DNA from: Candidatus Helarchaeota archaeon
GTDB taxonomy: Archaea; Asgardarchaeota; Lokiarchaeia; Helarchaeales; HEL-GB-A
DNA: 10,161 nucleotides
Assembly (NCBI GenBank): GCA_016840125.1
Contig: JAEOSY010000469.1
Location: 1-10,161, forward strand
Direction: 5' to 3'
Position numbers and translations under genes: made by a program
In this document: positions 6,877 to 10,161 of the stretch, in pieces
How positions within the stretch are numbered: the first letter of the stretch is position 1
How the letters are laid out: the number at the start of each line of letters is the position of its first letter
The notes under the pieces: model-generated
Seen by the model: only the letters and a program-made list of their open reading frames with translations
Databases searched by the model: none
What the model was told of the DNA's origin: nothing

Positions 6877-6900
6877 TTCGAAAATAGTGCCCTTTTCGAA
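6877..6900. repeat. Perfect 8-bp inverted repeat, candidate operator
   Basis: TTCGAAAA at 6877-6884 and TTTTCGAA at 6893-6900 are perfect reverse complements around an 8-base spacer (TAGTGCCC). Each arm contains the palindrome TTCGAA, 18 bp apart centre to centre, fitting a dimeric regulator. It lies directly upstream of a TATA-like TTTTATG (6876-6870, minus strand) of the small winged-helix gene, and also upstream of the PLD-like gene on the other strand. A short hairpin is the alternative reading. Confidence 0.5.
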
Positions 6901-7030
6901 AAAAAAGTAAAGGTTTTTTATCCACCATTTACTCTACTAATTTAAAGGTACTGAATTGGAATCAAAACGGTGATGTATCGTATCGAATAGTTTAAGACTC
7001 CTCTCATTCAAGGATCGGGAACTTTTCGAC

Positions 7031-7534
7031 GTGATTTCGAAGGGGTTAATGAAAGCACAGGAATCTATTATAATTGGGACGTATAACCTCCAAGACATCA
7101 GAATTCAATTAGGGAGCCGAAGTACCTCACTCTCGGAGGTTTTAATCCAGAAAGCGAAGAGGAATGTGAAAATCCTCATCTGTCTTGCGGCGTTCATGCA
7201 TAAATCCCGAATTATCAACAAATTAAGAACGCACCCAGTCGCTCATAAGCTGGCCATACGGTTTTGTCGCCGGATGCACTTCAAGACGATTATAGTGGAC
7301 TTAAAATATGCGTATATTGGTACTGCGAATATATCGGGAGCAGGTATTGGCTTAAAATCGCAACAACGGCGGAACTTTGAGTTAGGATTTGTTACACGTG
7401 ACGTTGAATTGATAGCAGATGTGGGCTCAACGTTTATGGAAATATTTAACGGGAAATATTGTGAAAGATGCCATTTCTTTAAAAATTATCGTCTCCAAGA
7501 CTCCTGCCGTGGCATTTTGTGGAATTGTATATAG
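7031..7534 (+). CDS. Phospholipase D-like (single HKD) protein with uncertain or damaged 5' end
   Basis: Counted from GTG 7031 (167 residues), the protein has one HKD motif, H83-x-K85-x4-D90, followed by G97-T-A-N100 and RRNFELGF (113-120): the catalytic half of a PLD-superfamily domain. Single-HKD members work as dimers on phosphodiester bonds (nuclease or phospholipase). The C-terminus has C144-x2-C147 and C159, possibly a zinc site, as in a set of short bacterial and archaeal PLD-like proteins. GTG 7031 cuts into the domain: the frame upstream (6974-7030) encodes family-like sequence (LLSFKDRELFDVISKG) but has no ATG, GTG or TTG before the TGA at 6971-6973. Beyond that stop the same frame has TTG 6956 with AAAGG at 6944-6948. 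So the gene may be interrupted by a nonsense mutation, start at a non-standard codon, or really start at 7031 as a shortened protein. Confidence 0.62.
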   Translation: MISKGLMKAQESIIIGTYNLQDIRIQLGSRSTSLSEVLIQKAKRNVKILICLAAFMHKSRIINKLRTHPVAHKLAIRFCRRMHFKTIIVDLKYAYIGTANISGAGIGLKSQQRRNFELGFVTRDVELIADVGSTFMEIFNGKYCERCHFFKNYRLQDSCRGILWNCI

Positions 7535-7536
7535 AA

Positions 7537-7548
7537 TTTTTCTTTTTT
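7537..7548 (+). terminator. Oligo-T terminator after the PLD-like gene
   Basis: T5-C-T6 begins two bases after the stop codon at 7532-7534, without a preceding hairpin, as usual in archaea. Confidence 0.5.
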
Positions 7549-7587
7549 CAAGTAGCAATTCCATCAAAAATTATTAAATTAGGTATG

Positions 7588-7628
7588 GAATATAATAGTT
7601 AATATAAAAAAATAGCCAATTTTGAGGT
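7588..7628 (+). promoter_or_regulatory. Promoter and ribosome binding site of the metallo-hydrolase gene
   Basis: GAATATAATAG at 7588-7598 is a TATA-like element that would start a transcript near 7613-7616. TAATATAAAA at 7600-7609 is a second candidate, but would leave almost no leader. GAGGT at 7624-7628 lies 6 bases before ATG 7635 and is a clear ribosome binding site. Confidence 0.45.
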
Positions 7629-7634
7629 TTAAGA

Positions 7635-8267
7635 ATGACCCGAATTAAATGGTTGACACATGCCTGTTTTCGAATAACGACGAATACTGGGTACGTCATT
7701 TATACAGACCCGTATAAGATTGAATCTGGCGAGACCCCAGCGGACATAATCCTCGCAAGTCATGATCATTTTGACCATGCAGATGGGAAGAGTATAAAGA
7801 ATATTATCCAAGAAGATACGGTTGTAATTTGCCCAAAAAGTTCGAGCTCAAAGCTAGCAAAATTTAACGCGAAGGGAATCGATCCCAATGATTCTTTGGA
7901 TATTGAGGGCATTAGGATCACCGCAGTCCCAGCCTACAACCCGAATAAGGCATTCCATCCAAAGGGCAATAAATGGATTGGCTTTATTATTGAAGTGGAC
8001 GGGAAGCGAATCTATCATGCAGGCGATACAGATGTAATTCCGGAAATGAAAAACGTGAGTGACATTGATGTCGCCTTAATACCTGTGGGGGATACATATA
8101 CGATGGGATTCAAGGAAGCTGTTGAATGTTTGAATATTATAAAACCTAAGATCGCAGTTCCGATGCACGATTGGGATAAAGACCTCAATGAATTCAGTAA
8201 AATGGTATCCAGTACAGATTCAGGTGTGAAAGTCGAGATTCTCAAAGGAAAAGATCTAGAGATTTAA
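7635..8267 (+). CDS. UPF0173/UlaG-like metallo-beta-lactamase-fold hydrolase
   Basis: A 210-residue cytoplasmic protein of the short MBL-fold family (UPF0173, related to L-ascorbate-6-phosphate lactonase UlaG). The metal site is complete: H9 in the THACF motif, H43-x-H45-x-D47-H48 (SHDHFDHADG), the H128-A-G-D131-T motif and H178 in VPMHDW. These bind two divalent metals in the superfamily. The length is typical and the sequence is collinear with the family, with no extra domain. The start ATG has a good GAGGT site. Members of this group are common single genes in archaea and bacteria and the natural substrate is usually unknown, so a hydrolase role is as far as the sequence goes. The following glycosyltransferase starts 30 bases downstream, but a T7 run lies between them. 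Confidence 0.92.
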   Translation: MTRIKWLTHACFRITTNTGYVIYTDPYKIESGETPADIILASHDHFDHADGKSIKNIIQEDTVVICPKSSSSKLAKFNAKGIDPNDSLDIEGIRITAVPAYNPNKAFHPKGNKWIGFIIEVDGKRIYHAGDTDVIPEMKNVSDIDVALIPVGDTYTMGFKEAVECLNIIKPKIAVPMHDWDKDLNEFSKMVSSTDSGVKVEILKGKDLEI

Positions 8268-8284
8268 TTTATTTTTTTATTTTA
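8268..8284 (+). terminator. Oligo-T terminator after the metallo-hydrolase gene
   Basis: A T-rich stretch with T7 at 8272-8278 starts directly after the stop codon. It could end most transcripts here. The same AT-rich tract could also hold a weak promoter for the next gene, though too close to its ATG to be convincing. Confidence 0.4.
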
Positions 8285-8297
8285 TGGTTCAAAGGTT

Positions 8298-9221
8298 ATG
8301 ATCAGACCGCCTATCGCCAACTCGGGCATTATCCTTCCGTTGAAAAACCCTTCGTTGCTAGTTCTTCCACAAGTAATACGAAGAATTGCCAATCTTCCCA
8401 TTTCTAGTGAAGCCAAAATTGTTATTGATGGGAGTGACCCCAAGATTAGTGAAAAAGTCTGGACGTTGGTCTCGAAATATGACCTAAACTACTTGCATAT
8501 CACAGGAAATAAGCACGTCGCTATAGATAGGGGTATAAAAGAATTACTGGAGCAATCTAGGATCGATGCCGCGATTATCCTGGATGATGATAGCTTGATA
8601 GATGCCCGATGGGTTACGAGAGCGACTAGACTCCTTTCACAACATGATATTGTGTGGGGGTTTGGTGTTTGTAAGGATCCGGGTGTCATAGCTGGTTTTG
8701 TGAATATAGATTTAAACATCATGGTTGCCTTGCTCGACCGCGAATATTGGCTTGAGTCAGGGGTCTATGCCTTCAGACTTGATGCATACCATGATGTGGA
8801 GGGATTCGGAGAGCGAGGTATCAATACCCTATCCGATGACCATGCTCTTATGATTCGTTTTTCCCAGAAGAGCAGAACATTAGAGGTTAATCCAGCTCTC
8901 CATCATCGCCTCCTTAACCATCGAGGCCTTCTGGCATGGTTCAAGCAGAAAATCCGCTGGATGGGTGAAATTCTCCTTATATCCCATCGAAATGTCTTTC
9001 TTTCTTTACTCTCAATTCCATTGGCACTAACCTCACCGCTACTGATGTGGAAAGCAGCTAGGATTACCAGATTATCTTTTCCAAGAAGAAGTTTTTTTAC
9101 TGCGCCATTTGTGTTTGCAGCGTACACGCTTGCAATGCTTATTGCCTACCGTAGGATTGCACGAGGTAGGGGAATTAAATGGCAAGGACAGATATATCAT
9201 TACAATTTACCAAAAGAATAA
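8298..9221 (+). CDS. Family 2 glycosyltransferase with QxxRW motif and two C-terminal membrane helices
   Basis: A 307-residue GT-A fold glycosyltransferase. An N-terminal strand (SGIILPLKNP) and nucleotide-binding region lead to the metal/nucleotide-sugar motif D96-D97-D98 in ILDDDSLID. SDDH at 179-182 supplies the probable catalytic base, and Q217-x2-R220-W221 is the QxxRW motif seen in processive and ceramide-glucosyltransferase-like (GT21-type) enzymes. Two hydrophobic segments (about 233-251 and 267-285) anchor the C-terminus, and a basic tail follows (RRIARGRGIK). No N-terminal membrane helix is seen, so it is shorter than cellulose synthases; the active domain should face the cytoplasm and act on a membrane-bound acceptor such as a lipid or dolichyl phosphate. 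ATG 8298 has only a weak AAAGG upstream. It ends 3 bases from the convergent radical SAM gene. The sugar and acceptor cannot be deduced. Confidence 0.88.
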   Translation: MIRPPIANSGIILPLKNPSLLVLPQVIRRIANLPISSEAKIVIDGSDPKISEKVWTLVSKYDLNYLHITGNKHVAIDRGIKELLEQSRIDAAIILDDDSLIDARWVTRATRLLSQHDIVWGFGVCKDPGVIAGFVNIDLNIMVALLDREYWLESGVYAFRLDAYHDVEGFGERGINTLSDDHALMIRFSQKSRTLEVNPALHHRLLNHRGLLAWFKQKIRWMGEILLISHRNVFLSLLSIPLALTSPLLMWKAARITRLSFPRRSFFTAPFVFAAYTLAMLIAYRRIARGRGIKWQGQIYHYNLPKE

Positions 9222-9224
9222 AAA

Positions 9225-10160
9225 TTAAGCTTCGATTTTTCTTAATTTTTCTAATTTTTCAATCAATTCTTCGAGTTTTTTAGTGAAGGTTTTTTCTAAG
9301 GGGTGTCCCTCGGATGTTCCTTCGCAGGAAGGAATTGAGCCGAAGGGATTGCCAGTTTCATTGAAGGCGCGCGCCCTACAGCCACCACATATTTTGGAGT
9401 ACAGACAATCTTTACACTTTCCTTCTTCAACAGTCCTGTTCCGAAATTTTAATACGGTTTCATTATTTTCCCAGATGTTTTTCAAACCATCAGTTAAAAT
9501 ATTCCCTAATTCCATTCTTAAAAACGAGCAGGGTAGTAGTTGTCCATCATAATTCATTTGGATATATTCTGTACAACACGTACAGCCTTCGGTAATGCCT
9601 AACTCGAGAGCTTTATGTTTAGTTTTATTCCAGAATTCGATATTGGGAATAAAGGGGGTAAAATCCCAGAATAAGCAAGGATCGCCGTAATTATTTATTC
9701 TTAATCGGTCGAATTGCTCTAGTTGTTCGGGTGTTAGGAGAAGATCTTTATTTTCCGCACCCCTGCCCGAGAGAAAGAGGGGGTACATTTCGGCTTGGCT
9801 CATGGGGGAGTTCTTTCCTATAAAGGAAATAATGTTTTCGAGTTCATGAAAGTTCTGAGAATTGATCACGGTTTCAACAGAAATGAAAAGATTCTTCAGT
9901 TTACAGAGTTTATAGGTGTCCATTACTTTTTTAAAGGGATTAATTCCACTCGTGGCATATGGAGTTCTAAGGTTATTATAGGTTTCTTCGTCCAATGAGT
10001 CGATCGGCAACCCTACCAAGAAAAGGTCAAGATCTTGAAACAGATTCAAGAGAGTTTTAAGCCTTTTTCGGGTTAATAAAATACCATTTGTTGCGATTAA
10101 AACTTCTTTAAGTCCTATATCGATTAAATCCTTTCCAATTGCTAAGATATCCTCAAATCT
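9225..10160 (-). CDS. Radical SAM/SPASM domain protein, N-terminal part outside the window
   Basis: The minus-strand frame is open to the right edge; 311 residues are visible. In-frame TTG 10049 is internal, not a start: the codons before it read EVLIATNGILLTRKRLKTLL, a normal radical SAM barrel strand and helix. The CxxxCxxC motif that binds the catalytic 4Fe-4S cluster must lie beyond the edge. The C-terminal SPASM domain is complete. In window residue numbers: C196-x9-G206-x4-C211, then C249-x2-C252-x5-C258-x2-C261 and C279, with two extra cysteines at 193 and 195. It should hold two auxiliary Fe-S clusters. Such proteins mature peptides or modify cofactors (PqqE, anSME, heme-related AhbD/NirJ). 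Nothing in the window shows a precursor peptide or heme pathway, so the substrate is open. The last ~22 residues are a Lys/Glu-rich helix, possibly a coiled coil. It is convergent with the glycosyltransferase gene. Confidence 0.85.
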   Translation of the reverse strand, partial: RFEDILAIGKDLIDIGLKEVLIATNGILLTRKRLKTLLNLFQDLDLFLVGLPIDSLDEETYNNLRTPYATSGINPFKKVMDTYKLCKLKNLFISVETVINSQNFHELENIISFIGKNSPMSQAEMYPLFLSGRGAENKDLLLTPEQLEQFDRLRINNYGDPCLFWDFTPFIPNIEFWNKTKHKALELGITEGCTCCTEYIQMNYDGQLLPCSFLRMELGNILTDGLKNIWENNETVLKFRNRTVEEGKCKDCLYSKICGGCRARAFNETGNPFGSIPSCEGTSEGHPLEKTFTKKLEELIEKLEKLRKIEA

Positions 10161-10161
10161 T

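Noticed and set aside
6971..6973. TGA in front of the PLD-like frame as a selenocysteine codon
   Set aside because: Some Asgard archaea do use selenocysteine, but PLD-like proteins have no known redox residue at this place and I see no clear SECIS-like element; nonsense mutation or a different start is simpler.
7635..9221. Metallo-hydrolase and glycosyltransferase as a firm operon
   Set aside because: The 30-base spacing allows it, but a T7 run lies between them and the functions show no clear link.
9225..10049. Radical SAM gene starting at TTG 10049 as a complete 274-residue protein
   Set aside because: The frame continues to the right edge with radical SAM-like sequence, and the catalytic CxxxCxxC motif would be missing otherwise.
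1..10161. CRISPR array, insertion sequence, tRNA/rRNA or toxin-antitoxin system
   Set aside because: No regularly spaced direct repeats, transposase motifs, cloverleaf-like segments or paired small toxin/antitoxin genes were seen on either strand.

Overview
The window reads as archaeal, most likely from an Asgard archaeon (Lokiarchaeia-like or a relative). This is a moderate inference from three things. The first gene encodes a longin/roadblock-type domain of the kind abundant in Asgard genomes. The anaerobic iron-sulfur enzymes are of archaeal type. The AT-rich gaps hold TATA-like boxes, GGAG/GGTG ribosome binding sites and oligo-T ends, with a mixture of ATG, GTG and possibly TTG starts. 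I see no rRNA, tRNA, CRISPR array, insertion sequence or phage gene.

Left part (1-3827): the 3' end of a longin-like gene; then a fused HdrC/HdrB-type iron-sulfur protein (two 4Fe-4S motifs plus two CCG domains); then, tail to tail with it, a CooS-family gene. The CooS-like protein keeps the B-cluster, D-cluster and most C-cluster ligands of Ni-dependent CO dehydrogenase. At the position expected to hold the C-cluster cysteine of the usual CCTGNE motif it has Glu (residue 300), and a catalytic His position appears to be Tyr (residue 96). That pattern matches the deviant CooS-V type, which carries an Fe-S-O hybrid cluster and is not a CO dehydrogenase. This is the most interesting observation in the window. 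The neighbouring Hdr-like protein could be its electron partner, but that is inference.

Middle part (3828-6836): a 383-base gap with cooS promoter candidates and a possible gene remnant; an unrecognised 450-residue protein built from three tandem copies of a ~155-residue unit; a membrane-bound DUF457/YdjM-type putative metal-dependent hydrolase; and, tail to tail with that, a small winged-helix-like gene whose upstream region carries a perfect 8-bp inverted repeat, a candidate operator.

Right part (6837-10161): a single-HKD phospholipase D-like gene whose 5' end looks damaged or has a non-standard start; a UPF0173/UlaG-type metallo-beta-lactamase-fold hydrolase; a family 2 glycosyltransferase with DDD and QxxRW motifs and two C-terminal membrane helices; and, tail to tail with it, the C-terminal part of a radical SAM/SPASM protein that runs off the right edge. 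The genes do not form one pathway. Beyond a possible 4211-6587 unit and a possible metallo-hydrolase/glycosyltransferase pair, they look like separate transcription units.
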